The notes under the pieces: generated by a model
Told to the model about the DNA's origin: nothing
Seen by the model: only the letters and a program-made list of their open reading frames with translations
The model's database searches: none
Assembly: GCA_041488155.1 (NCBI GenBank)
Contig: JBGPOS010000028.1
Coordinates: 1-47,446, forward strand
DNA from: JBGPOS01 sp041488155
GTDB lineage: Bacteria > Chloroflexota > Dehalococcoidia > Tepidiformales > Tepidiformaceae
Direction: 5' to 3'
Length of the DNA: 47,446 nucleotides
Program-made: the position numbers and the translations under genes
Part shown: piece by piece, positions 1-7,662 of the stretch
How positions within the stretch are numbered: the stretch's first letter is position 1
How the letters are laid out: each line of letters starts with the position of its first letter

Positions 1-70
1 ACCGGGCGCTGACCGGAGTGCGGGACTATTACCACGTAGAATCCGGAGACCTCGCCGCTTTGGGTCCGCC

Positions 71-1129
71 GTGTCCTCGATTCTCGCCATTCCAGCCGTT
101 TGCTTCATCCTCTTCGTCCTGCTCGATGCCTTCGAAACCATGATCCTTCCCCGGCGAACGGGGCGGCGGCTAAGCGTCTCCCGCGCCTTCTTCCGAATGA
201 GCTGGGCGCCCGTGCGCAGCCTGGCTTCGCGAGTCCGGGGCGAGGGTGCGCGCGAGTCTATGCTCAGCTTCTACGGTCCCCTCTCGCTTCTCCTCCTGCT
301 TGCCCTCTGGGCGCTGCTCCTGGTCTTCGGCTTCGCCGCAATCCAATGGTCCCTCGGTACACACCTGCGCGATGTAGAAGGACAGGCCGGGTTCGGAACG
401 ACGCTCTTCTTCAGCGGCGAGACCTTCTTCACCCTCGGCCTCGGCGACGTTTCGCCCACCTCCACCCTCGCTCGGACCATCACCGTGGTCGAGGCCGGGA
501 CCGGATTCGGCTTTCTCGCCCTTGTGATCGGCTACTTGCCAGTGCTCTACCAGTCGTTCGCGCGACGCGAAGTTGGTATCACCCTGCTCGACGCGCGGGC
601 CAGTTCGCCTCCCTCGGCAGGAGAGCTCATGCGGCGCGCCAGCGACGACGAGGAGCTGGAGCGGCTACTCTCCGCCTGGGAGCTCTGGGCGGCCGAACTC
701 TTGGAAAGCCACCTCTCTTACCCCGTGCTGGGCTTCTTCCGTTCGCACCACGATCATCAGTCGTGGGTGGCGATGCTTACGGTCGTGCTCGATGCTTGCG
801 CCCTCATCCTCGCCTCCGAGCGGCCGCGGCTGAACAGGCAGGCGCGCCTCACGTTTGCGATGGCGCGCCACGCAGCGGTCGACCTGGCGCAGGTCGTCCG
901 CGCCGAGCCACATGCCGGGCGTGTGCGGCCCCTGCCCCTCGCTCCTCAGTGGACGGGGCTGGTGCCGCTGGGCGATGGCACCCCGGACCGCGACCGACTG
1001 GCCGAGCTCCGGGACATGTACGAACCGTATTGCGCCGCCCTTGCGGTGCTGCTTGCCTTGCCTCTGCCCGGCTGGTTACCAACGAACGAGCAGCGGGACG
1101 ACTGGGAAACGACGGCCCGGGGGAGTTAG
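71..1129 (+). CDS. Ion channel (K+-channel-like pore) membrane protein
   Basis: A 352-residue integral membrane protein. Hydrophobic segments lie at about residues 3-22, 70-95 and 134-160. Between the last two is a pore-loop segment with the filter-like sequence TLGLGD, close to the TxGYGD signature of potassium channels, so the Ion_trans_2 (two-TM pore) fold is likely. The C-terminal half (about 165-352) is soluble and has no domain I recognise. A GTG start is used; no strong ribosome site is visible in the short upstream sequence and the true start could be further in. It converges on the pirin gene with a 22-bp gap. The Y-to-L change in the filter makes ion selectivity uncertain. Confidence 0.8.
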   Translation: MSSILAIPAVCFILFVLLDAFETMILPRRTGRRLSVSRAFFRMSWAPVRSLASRVRGEGARESMLSFYGPLSLLLLLALWALLLVFGFAAIQWSLGTHLRDVEGQAGFGTTLFFSGETFFTLGLGDVSPTSTLARTITVVEAGTGFGFLALVIGYLPVLYQSFARREVGITLLDARASSPPSAGELMRRASDDEELERLLSAWELWAAELLESHLSYPVLGFFRSHHDHQSWVAMLTVVLDACALILASERPRLNRQARLTFAMARHAAVDLAQVVRAEPHAGRVRPLPLAPQWTGLVPLGDGTPDRDRLAELRDMYEPYCAALAVLLALPLPGWLPTNEQRDDWETTARGS

Positions 1130-1151
1130 ATAGGAGACCTCGGGCCCTTCA

Positions 1152-2078
1152 CTACGTCCGGGGGTGCTTGATGAAGGTGCCCTTCTGGAACTCCTCGAAC
1201 GCGGTACGTAGCTCCGCCTGGGTGTTCATGACGATCGGTCCGTACCAGGCCACAGGCTCGTTCAGCGGCCGGCCAGAAACGAGAAGAAACCGGACCGGCT
1301 TCCCCTCGGTGGTCACCGAGACCGTGTCCCCGGCGGTGCGATAGAGGACCAGCGAGCCATCGCCGCAGGCGCAGGGCCGCTCCATCTTGGAGTAAGTCTC
1401 GCCCACGTCCTCGCGATCATAAGCGTCGCGACTCGGATCAAAGTAACCCTCGCCGCCAATCACGTAGGCGAAGACCGTGTGATCGGGCTTCACGGGGTGC
1501 GCGAACGACGTACCGGCAGGGAGCGCTACGTCGAGGTACTCCGGATCGGTGACGATGTCCCGCACCGGTCCTCGGACGCCTTCGACCGTCCCGGCGATGA
1601 CCCGGACCGTACCGCCGGAGGGCGTCTCTACTACGGGGATCTCAGCCTGCAGCACTTCCCGGTAGCGCGGATCCATCATCTTTTCGCGCCTCGGCAGGTT
1701 CGCCCACAGTTGGAAGCCGTACATGCGCCCTTTGGAGTCGCCCTTTGGCATCTCCTGATGGATGATCCCGCTCCCCGCGGTCATCCACTGCACATCGCCG
1801 GAGCGAATGATTCCCTCGTTGCCGAGGCTGTCCTTGTGCTCGACGTCGCCGTCGAGGACGTAGGTGATCGTCTCCATGCCGCGATGTGGATGCCACGGGA
1901 AGCCGGGGCGGTACCGTTCGGGATCGTCGGAGCGGAAGTCGTCGAGCAGCAGGAACGGGTCGAGGTCCGGCATCTCGTCGAACCCAACGGCGCGCTTGAG
2001 ATGGACGCCTGCCCCTTCGAGGGTTGGCCTGCTCTTCCAGGTCCTTCGGATCATACGGGGCGAAGAGAGGTTCGACAT
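1152..2078 (-). CDS. Pirin family protein
   Basis: A bicupin pirin protein of 308 residues. The iron-ligand pattern of pirins is visible: H63 and H65 in WHPHRGMETITYVLDG, H107 in GSGIIHQEMP, and E109. The second cupin half ends with the usual pirin C-terminal region (LLVSGRPLNEPVAWYGPIVMNT). Pirins are metal-binding cupins, some with quercetinase activity and some acting as redox-sensing regulators; substrate cannot be told here. The ATG at 2078 is preceded by GGGGAGAA, and all homology begins there, so the much longer open frame upstream is not part of the gene. It lies downstream of an operator-like inverted repeat at 2224-2243. Confidence 0.93.
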   Translation of the reverse strand: MSNLSSPRMIRRTWKSRPTLEGAGVHLKRAVGFDEMPDLDPFLLLDDFRSDDPERYRPGFPWHPHRGMETITYVLDGDVEHKDSLGNEGIIRSGDVQWMTAGSGIIHQEMPKGDSKGRMYGFQLWANLPRREKMMDPRYREVLQAEIPVVETPSGGTVRVIAGTVEGVRGPVRDIVTDPEYLDVALPAGTSFAHPVKPDHTVFAYVIGGEGYFDPSRDAYDREDVGETYSKMERPCACGDGSLVLYRTAGDTVSVTTEGKPVRFLLVSGRPLNEPVAWYGPIVMNTQAELRTAFEEFQKGTFIKHPRT

Positions 2079-2534
2079 CGCGTTCTCCCCTGGAGCCGTG
2101 TCGGCTAGCACCAGTGTAACGGGCGCCTCCCGAGGAGTGAGAGGAGGTTCCGCACGCAATCTCGCCCGGGCAACCGACAGGAGTTGACGCCGTCTTGCGC
2201 CGGAAGGGGGTCGAGATGCGCGATCACTATCACGAGATAGTGAAGAGAGGGCTCCTTGGCGTGGCCGGCAGAACGGTTGCGGCGCGGCAACGAGCGCACC
2301 GTAGTACCGTCGTTCGGGGGGATTGGTCCGCCCGGAAAGCGCGATCCGCTCCGCACTGCCGGGCGCAGTCCCTCCTCGCACTCTCCTTGCTCGAGCCGCA
2401 GCTCTTGGCCGCCATCCCGGGGGTGCGCTTGCACGGACTCAGTCGACAAGGGGCTCGCCCGGACTGCGTCCGCCACGAGCACCTGCCCGTCCTCTCCTTC
2501 GTTGCGATGCGAACACGACCACCAGCGAGCCACG
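2079..2534. other. 456-bp noncoding stretch between cupin and pirin genes
   Basis: No open frame here looks like a protein; those present are Arg/Pro/Ser-rich shadows. The only structure I see is the inverted repeat at 2224-2243. It should hold the pirin promoter. Confidence 0.5.
2224..2243. promoter_or_regulatory. Inverted repeat, possible operator upstream of pirin
   Basis: Perfect 8-bp arms TCACTATC and GATAGTGA separated by ACGA, about 146 bp upstream of the pirin start. Size and symmetry fit a binding site for a dimeric HTH repressor (TetR or MarR type); no such regulator gene is adjacent. The role is inferred from symmetry and location only. Confidence 0.4.
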
Positions 2535-2993
2535 CTATTGAGCTGGAGGAGGCCGCATGCCGTGGCGGCTCATGAGCGCCCGTTCTTCCTCGACCGAAGG
2601 AGGCCTGGGGCCTCGCCATAACGCTTCGAGTTCGATGAAATAGGCGTCTAGCGCCGGCGAGTGAAGAACGAGCAGGCGCGCAAGGTCTGACGTTCGGTTA
2701 CCGAAGGTGTGTGCAGTGCCACCGGGCACAAGGACGAATGTCCCAGGCCCTTTGGTCAACTCCGACCCGTCCAGCACAAACGTAATCTGCCCGTCGAGAA
2801 CGAAGAATGCCTCCTCGCAGTCGCTGTGAGCGTGGGCAGGCGACATGCGACCTCCGGGTGGCAGTGAGCGCTCCATCAGGGAGAAGCGGCCGCCGGTGGT
2901 CTGGGCGATCGCCTTGAAGTACATATGGCTTCCCCTGGCCTCGTGGTGCTCGCCCTCACCGGGGCCGAAGACGTAAAAGGGCCGCTTCGGCAT
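2535..2993 (-). CDS. Cupin domain-containing protein
   Basis: A single-domain cupin of 152 residues. The first cupin motif is visible as HAHSDCEEAFFVLDGQ (H54, H56, E60/E61) and the second as VPGGTAHTFGN (H95), so a bound divalent metal is likely. The C-terminal tail (about 120-152) is charged and Pro-rich. The ATG at 2993 has GGAGG about 7 nt upstream, and an in-frame extension of some 250 codons upstream is low-complexity shadow sequence. Substrate unknown; small cupins of this type are often attached to metabolic oxidoreductases, and the next gene upstream is an LLM-type flavin oxidoreductase on the same strand, 176 bp away. Confidence 0.85.
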   Translation of the reverse strand: MPKRPFYVFGPGEGEHHEARGSHMYFKAIAQTTGGRFSLMERSLPPGGRMSPAHAHSDCEEAFFVLDGQITFVLDGSELTKGPGTFVLVPGGTAHTFGNRTSDLARLLVLHSPALDAYFIELEALWRGPRPPSVEEERALMSRHGMRPPPAQ

Positions 2994-3169
2994 GTCGCGC
3001 CTCCACGTATCGTCTGAACTGGGAGCCGATGGCGCCCACGTGGCGTCGAGGATAAGCAGCTTCGGGGCAGTGCGCAGCATACCGCCTCGCCAGCCTTTGC
3101 TGGGCCTGGCCGAGGGGGCAGCCGCTCGTCGTACATCACGAGTCAATAGCGTCGCCCGGTGCGGGGTTC

Positions 3170-4174
3170 CTAGAGGTCGCGAATGGCGGGCATGACGTGG
3201 CGACCGATGCGCTCGAACGAGGCGAGCATCTGCTGATGGTCGCCGACGATGTGGCGCACCATCACCTCCTCGAAGCCCAGCGCCCGGTATTCGCGCAGCT
3301 GCTGAACCACCGTCCCGGGCTCGCCCACAAGCAGCGTCTCGCGCCCAGTGCCCCGGTAACCTTCGGCGAGGATCGGCCCCACCACGGCTTCGGCGTCGGC
3401 ATCGCTTTCGCCAACGAAAATGTCGCGACGGAGCACCGGCCGTGGCGTGCGCCCGGCGCGAGCTGCCGACTCGCAATAGATGTCGAGTTGTTCCTTCAAC
3501 TCTGCCGTCGAGGCGTTCTGACCGGTGAGCCAGCCGTCGCCCAGGCGGCCCGCGCGGGCGGCTGCTGCGGGCACCGTTCCGGCGACCCAGATGGAGACGG
3601 GAGAGCGGGGCAGCGGGCTGATCTGGGCGTTCACCACGGTGTGGTACCGACCACGGACCGTCACTAGTTCGCCCGCAAGGAGCGCCCGAATGATGGTTAC
3701 CAGCTCCTCGAGCCGCCCAACTCGACTGCGCATCTCCCATCCGAACGACTCGAACGCCTGGGCTCGTCCGCCGAGCGCGAGGGCGACGATGAACGGCGCC
3801 TCTGAGAACGCCGCGAGCGTCCCGATCTGCTCGGCGAGGACGACCGGCTCGTAGAACGGAGCGAGCAGAACCATGCCGACGGGCATGTCACCGGTAACGG
3901 CCATCATCCGGGCGATGGACGGGATCGGGGAGAAGCAGTTCGCGTAGCCGGCCGCCACCGCGTGGTTGTCGCCGACGAGTAGCCCGTCGAGGCCGGCCGC
4001 CCGAGCAGCGGCAGCAACCTCCAGCCAGTTGCGGGCCTGTTCGGCTGTCTCATAAGCACCCATCGGCCGCTCGATGAACGAGCCTGCCGGAGCCGCCGCC
4101 AGCGCCTGGCGGAACGCTTCGTGGGTTCGCGGCGAGGTTGGGAAGAGGAAGCGCAGCGACGTGCCAAGCTTCAT
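3170..4174 (-). CDS. LLM class flavin-dependent oxidoreductase
   Basis: A 334-residue luciferase-like monooxygenase-fold protein using FMN or F420. Typical pieces are the N-terminal strand MKLGTSLRF, the segment LEVAAAARAAGLDGLLVGDNH, the ALALGGR turn, VSIWVAGTVPAAAARAGRLGDGWLTG, and the C-terminal LGFEEVMVRHI. The cofactor (FMN or F420) and substrate cannot be assigned from sequence alone. ATG start with GAGAGG about 9 nt upstream. It shares strand with the cupin and pirin genes, but the 176-bp gap suggests separate transcription. Confidence 0.9.
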   Translation of the reverse strand: MKLGTSLRFLFPTSPRTHEAFRQALAAAPAGSFIERPMGAYETAEQARNWLEVAAAARAAGLDGLLVGDNHAVAAGYANCFSPIPSIARMMAVTGDMPVGMVLLAPFYEPVVLAEQIGTLAAFSEAPFIVALALGGRAQAFESFGWEMRSRVGRLEELVTIIRALLAGELVTVRGRYHTVVNAQISPLPRSPVSIWVAGTVPAAAARAGRLGDGWLTGQNASTAELKEQLDIYCESAARAGRTPRPVLRRDIFVGESDADAEAVVGPILAEGYRGTGRETLLVGEPGTVVQQLREYRALGFEEVMVRHIVGDHQQMLASFERIGRHVMPAIRDL

Positions 4175-4342
4175 CGGCCGCCGCCTCTCTCAATGTAGGA
4201 ACCCCGATCCTGACGCATGGCGTTCTCCTACACATTGGTCGGCGCGGGAAGCTCGGGGAAGTCCGTCCAAGCGCCCCAGCCTGGCGCTCGGGCCCGAGGC
4301 TGGAGGGCAAGGCCTGCTACGTTGACATATCGGGGCCGTGTT

Positions 4343-4738
4343 CTAGGCGAAGAATTCGTCCCAGGTCTGAGAGTCTTCGTAGTGTTCCCATGCCTCCACG
4401 ATCTTGCCGTCTCGGAGGTGGAAAACGAGTGCTTCATGCAAGCTGAGCGAACGCCCGCCGCGCTGCCCAGTCGAGGACTGGAGACCGACGACGTGGTCGC
4501 CGTTCGCCACCAGATCATGGAGCTCGGCGTGGAAGGTACCGTTCGTCTCCTCCCCAAGCTGTCCGAAGTAGACGAAGCTGGCATCGCGGCCGCGCTTTTC
4601 GCCGGCCAACCGGCCTCGCCCGCCGGAATGCCACACGACGTCTTCGGCAAAAATCTTGGCAAGTTCTTCCATGTTGCCGCTGTTAAACAGGTCGTAGCCG
4701 CGTCGCACCGTCCCGATGTTCTCCTCGGCGCTCGCCAT
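4343..4738 (-). CDS. SnoaL/NTF2-like domain protein
   Basis: A 131-residue cone-fold protein of the NTF2-like superfamily (nuclear transport factor 2/SnoaL type). Features are RRGYDLFNSGNMEELAKIFAEDVVWH at the N terminus, VANGDHVVGLQ in the middle, and a closing strand LVFHLRDGKIVEAWEHYEDSQTWDEFF. These proteins act as small isomerases, cyclases or unknown-ligand binders. The ATG at 4738 follows GGGGGAGA, which decides it against an upstream in-frame ATG. A decayed relative of the same fold lies 300 bp away on the opposite strand (5055-5239). Confidence 0.88.
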   Translation of the reverse strand: MASAEENIGTVRRGYDLFNSGNMEELAKIFAEDVVWHSGGRGRLAGEKRGRDASFVYFGQLGEETNGTFHAELHDLVANGDHVVGLQSSTGQRGGRSLSLHEALVFHLRDGKIVEAWEHYEDSQTWDEFFA

Positions 4739-5054
4739 GGTTCGTCTCCCCCGGTGTCTAATGTCACTCCCCATATGTCGCCCCGGTCGGTCGAGTGTCA
4801 ATGCCAGAGGGGCATGTCACGTCGGACCGAAATCGGAAGTCGCGACCGCCCGGACGCAGTGGTGGCCGCTAAGCCGCCCCAATGCCCACCACCATGACCA
4901 CATCGTGGGCTGAGTTGATCTCTCAGAGCGAACCCACGAAACGGGCATTCCGTATTCCCTCAACGATGGCGCGTCAGTCTTCCCCGGATCCCTCAAACCG
5001 GATGGACGTCTCTAGCTGTAACCTCATGAATGGCCAATCTCTCCCCTCTCCAAC

Positions 5055-5239
5055 CAGGACGCCATGGTGGTCAGAGCGGGTCGGTCGGATTTCGAAGTCG
5101 CTCCTTCACCCCGGGAGCGCATCGCCCTGGAAGCTCCGTGATAGGAGTGTTTCACCTCAAGGACGGGAAGGTCACCGACTACTGGGACCAGCCAGACCTC
5201 CTGAACATGTTGGGGGCTCTCGGCGCGCGCCAGACCTGA
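5055..5239 (+). pseudogene. Decayed NTF2-fold / limonene-epoxide-hydrolase-like gene fragment
   Basis: The C-terminal end reads VIGVFHLKDGKVTDYWDQPD in one frame (to the stop at 5239), a close match to the last two strands of limonene-1,2-epoxide-hydrolase-like and ester-cyclase-like NTF2 proteins. The preceding part (NQDAMVVRAG..SDFEV..., ending RERIALEAP) continues the same fold but in another frame, so a one-base loss near 5141 is the simplest reading. Further shifts are likely near 5080. The N-terminal half is not recognisable. Not a functional gene. Confidence 0.55.
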
Positions 5240-5293
5240 CCCGTCGATCCGGCCGGAAGACCACGTAGGAAGGCTCGCGCCGTCGGTGCCTGA

Positions 5294-5453
5294 AATGCCA
5301 CCTTCGGGCCGATCTTCGAGGGGGTCAGCGACCATGGGGGCGAGGTGGTGAAACTCGGAGGCAATGCTCTTGTGGCGATTTGGCGCGACGAGGCCGGGGA
5401 GCGCCAAAGGTCATCTGTCTCGACTCACTACGATTCGGTGCGCTCCCAAATTT
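5294..5453 (+). pseudogene. Remnant of class III adenylate/guanylate cyclase domain
   Basis: In one frame the sequence reads FGPIFEGVSDHGGEVVKLGG followed by NALVAIWRDE. This matches the part of class III nucleotide cyclases around the second metal-binding aspartate (usually HGGxVVKxxGDALLAxF). Here that Asp is Asn, the frame opens just after a stop at 5291-5293, and the homology ends soon after residue 40. Only some 50 of about 180 expected residues remain, so this is debris, not a gene. Confidence 0.5.
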
Positions 5454-5545
5454 TCTCGCTCGTCGCCGTCGGCGGACGGGCGTGCTCACCCATCGTGCGC
5501 GGCCAAAAGGGTTTAACGTCCAAGCGTACCCCATAGAATAACGAG

Positions 5546-5977
5546 GTGGCGAAGTCACAGCTTGTTCACAATTACTGCGACGCAGTCCAGGCGGACCCAC
5601 ACGCTCACCCGATTCAACGGGCGCAACCGCTACTACCGCCGGCAACGTTCCTCACGGCCGCCGACCTCTATAACCAAACCGTCTGCCCGTTTCTCGCCGA
5701 CGGCGAGCCATTGGGGACAGAAGATCCTGTGGAGGATGCCGTCTGGATCATCTTTGACAACGTCTACTGTCGCACCTCGGGTGGGCGCTCTCCCGCCAAT
5801 GCGGACCGCCCTCGCGCCGCGCGCGCAGGCTTCAATCCAAGAGGGCACGCCTTATCGCCTCACGACGCGGCCAGGCTATGGTCTGACACAATCGCCCAAT
5901 TCGGCGCGGTGGCCGAGATGGCGCCCCGGACCGGGGTGTACATTCCCCGACCAAGGCGGGGGCTCACTAGGGGGTGA
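5546..5977 (+). CDS. Unrecognised ORF, doubtful
   Basis: An open frame of 143 codons beginning with GTG. I recognise no family. The central part (LYNQTVCPFLADGEPLGTED, then VWIIFDNVYC) has a balanced, acidic composition unlike the Arg-rich shadow frames around it, which is the only argument for it. It sits in a region with at least two other broken genes and could be a remnant. It ends 5 bp before the small membrane protein start at 5983. Confidence 0.25.
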   Translation: MAKSQLVHNYCDAVQADPHAHPIQRAQPLLPPATFLTAADLYNQTVCPFLADGEPLGTEDPVEDAVWIIFDNVYCRTSGGRSPANADRPRAARAGFNPRGHALSPHDAARLWSDTIAQFGAVAEMAPRTGVYIPRPRRGLTRG

Positions 5978-5982
5978 ACCTG

Positions 5983-6159
5983 ATGGATCCCAAGTATCAG
6001 TTTGTCTTCTTCCTGCTCGCGCTGGTGTGCTTCGTGGCCTCGGCCTTCTGGGACATGGAAAAGACAAAGCCGCGCACACTCCTTAGCGTGAATCTAGTCA
6101 GCCTGGGGCTGGCGTTTTTCGACGTCGTGTTCATGTACAACGCGTACAAGGCCATTTAG
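5983..6159 (+). CDS. Small two-helix membrane protein
   Basis: A 58-residue protein with two predicted transmembrane helices (about 5-23 and 36-54) separated by a charged loop (WDMEKTKPRT). The ATG at 5983 has AGGGGG about 8 nt upstream; a GTG 9 nt earlier is the alternative start. I do not recognise a named family. After the amber stop the same frame stays open for 187 more codons (to 6721) and begins with a hydrophobic stretch, so the gene may once have been longer. Confidence 0.55.
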   Translation: MDPKYQFVFFLLALVCFVASAFWDMEKTKPRTLLSVNLVSLGLAFFDVVFMYNAYKAI

Positions 6160-6614
6160 CCCGCTTTACCGTCGCTGGGCGCGCTCATCGGCGCCGGGGC
6201 CATCCTGACCTGGCAGCATCGCGAGCGTCTCTTCAGTTGGAATCCCCGCCCGATCCAAGACGCTGCACACCGGCGGATACCTGCCCAAGAACTGGCCGCA
6301 AGTATCTTCGCCAACGGCATCGCGCTAAGCTTCGAAGCGGCCCTTTGCGGACCCGTGGGCGCCGGACCCGAGCAATCGGAGTCGCAGGTTCAACCCACAG
6401 GCGCGCGGAGGGTCTTTCCGTTTCGGACACGCGGCGGCGTTTGTCAGGCGGCGGGGGCACCCCGACCAACCACAGGACCGAAGATCCATTGGTCAGCCGG
6501 GAGCCGGAAGGTTGCCGGCAGGAACCTAGTCAGGCACGCTGGGGCGCTCCTGCCTAGAGCCGATGACGGACCAGTCCCCTGCTCGCGAAGGGATCCGGTG
6601 CTCTGGTTCGCCGA

Positions 6615-6635
6615 ACGATCTGCGCATCATGTTGC
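6615..6635 (+). repeat. 21-bp dispersed repeat, copy 1
   Basis: Identical at 20 of 21 positions to 10850-10870 (same strand; the difference is A here and G there). This copy lies 15 bp from the tRNA 3' fragment at 6651, the other lies just before the tyrosine recombinase gene. Possible attachment-site relic. Confidence 0.4.
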
Positions 6636-6650
6636 GGCCGTCGATGGTTC

Positions 6651-6699
6651 TGGAGCGGGAACGAGGTTCGAACTCGCGACATCCTGCTTGCAAGCCAAG
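6651..6699 (-). pseudogene. Truncated tRNA 3' end (Gly-type T arm)
   Basis: Read on the minus strand: an anticodon-arm-like hairpin, then GATGTCGCGAGTTCGAACC, CTCGT and TCCCGCTCCA. The T arm and 3' end match bacterial tRNA-Gly closely but one base is missing between T stem and acceptor strand, and no matching 5' acceptor strand or D arm exists at the expected distance. The apparent anticodon loop would read TGC, which does not agree with Gly, so the fragment is degenerate. Such 3' ends are typical leftovers of element integration at tRNA genes. Confidence 0.45.
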
Positions 6700-7075
6700 A
6701 GGCTGCTCGCGGCGCTGAGGTGAATCTGCTGGTGGGCGCCGATGGCGTCCAGTTATCCGCTCGCCTCGATGGCTCCACGTAGGACTCGTGCGCCTGGCGG
6801 GGCTGGCGCGCAGGCGCTCGCCGCCGCCAGCGTCCCGAGTCATTGGCGGGCTCCTGGCAGGCCGGATCGGCGCCGGCCTTATTGTCCCAACGGTCCACCG
6901 ACTTGGCCCCCCGACCTGCGTGCCCTCGGGCGACCGTGCACATTGGACGAGCGGCGGACAAACCGCTATGGTCGCACTCGTGGCGTACGCCGGCAGGCGT
7001 GGTGCCACTCAGGCTATCCCGGGAGCGCATCGCAGCGGGATTACAGACACCAAGGCCTAGAACGGGAACCGCAAA

Positions 7076-7225
7076 ATGTGGCTGCTGATAATCGTTCTCT
7101 TACTGCTCCTGCTCTTCGGCGGCGGTGCGTTTGTCCTGACTAGCAACCTGCTCCTAGTGATCATCGTCGTCCTCGTCGTCATGGCGGTAGCTGGCTACCT
7201 AGGGCGAGGGACGTGGCGGGGTTGA
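7076..7225 (+). CDS. Very small hydrophobic membrane protein
   Basis: A 49-residue open frame too short for usual gene finding: two hydrophobic runs (about 2-20 and 25-41) separated by a short polar turn, ending YLGRGTWRG. Composition and length resemble the short hydrophobic proteins often annotated as DUF3309-like. No clear ribosome site (GGGAACCGCAAA precedes the ATG). The strongly biased hydrophobic composition in one frame only supports coding. Function unknown. Confidence 0.45.
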   Translation: MWLLIIVLLLLLLFGGGAFVLTSNLLLVIIVVLVVMAVAGYLGRGTWRG

Positions 7226-7605
7226 ATCGTCAGAGCAGACCGCTACAGGCGCGCGATAGGCTAGGGTGCTTGCGGTTGTGAACGCTCCGCGCGTTGACCG
7301 GGCCCGAAACTGAGCGGGGCCCTTGACAAGAAGGCGTCTGCTCGTTCTGGGAGGCGCCTGATGTGGTCCCATGGTCTTCTCCGAGAGGTGCGGACCGAAG
7401 GACTGCGCGCGCTGATAACCCGGTTGCCTGACGGATGCAGGCGGATAAGTTTTGGCAGTGTCCGCCCTTTTGGAGCTACTGGTCGGGGTTCGGCGTTGTC
7501 AGACCCCTCGAAGAGGTGACGACCGGACTGGTGCGGGAAACGGAAGCGCTCGGTTGACCAGCCAGGTTCATTGGGGCAAGTTCGCAGGTTTTCTTGCCTC
7601 AGGAG
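7226..7605. other. 380-bp stretch without a gene
   Basis: No protein-like frame. A TTGACA hexamer at about 7323 lacks a good -10 partner. The stretch ends at the truncated tRNA-Asn fragment. Confidence 0.45.
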
Positions 7606-7651
7606 CCTGTTAATGCATTGGTCGAGAGTTCGAATCTTTCCGGACTCACCA
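7606..7651 (+). pseudogene. Truncated tRNA-Asn(GTT) 3' half
   Basis: Reads CCTGTTAATGCATTGGTC, then T arm GAGAG-TTCGAAT-CTTTC, acceptor strand CGGACTC, discriminator A and encoded CCA (7649-7651). The anticodon loop CTGTTAA and the following ATTGGTC are characteristic of bacterial tRNA-Asn. The 5' side of the anticodon stem does not pair, and no D arm or GAGTCCG acceptor strand precedes it, so the break lies in the anticodon loop. This is the classical form of an attachment-site remnant left by a tyrosine-integrase element. It ends 12 bp from the stop of the RibD-like gene. Confidence 0.65.
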
Positions 7652-7662
7652 CGCCTTTTGCG

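Larger units (their letters stand above)
6160..7075. other. 0.9-kb stretch without a supported gene
   Basis: No convincing protein. The plus-strand frame continuing from the small membrane gene is open to 6721, starting with a hydrophobic segment (SLGALIGAGAILTW) and then losing protein-like composition. The stretch contains a 21-bp repeat unit (6615-6635) and a truncated tRNA 3' end (6651-6699, minus strand). It looks like decayed mobile DNA. Confidence 0.5.

Noticed and set aside
1..70. Possible end of an upstream gene
   Set aside because: A plus-strand frame is open from base 3 to about 141, but 20-odd codons before the channel start are too few to identify a gene.
100..1344. 414-codon frame overlapping the channel gene
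   Set aside because: Arg/Ala/Pro-rich shadow in another frame; the channel frame has membrane helices and a pore motif.
3000..3740. N-terminal extension of the cupin open frame
   Set aside because: Runs antisense-like through the oxidoreductase region; ATG at 2993 has a good ribosome site and all cupin homology.
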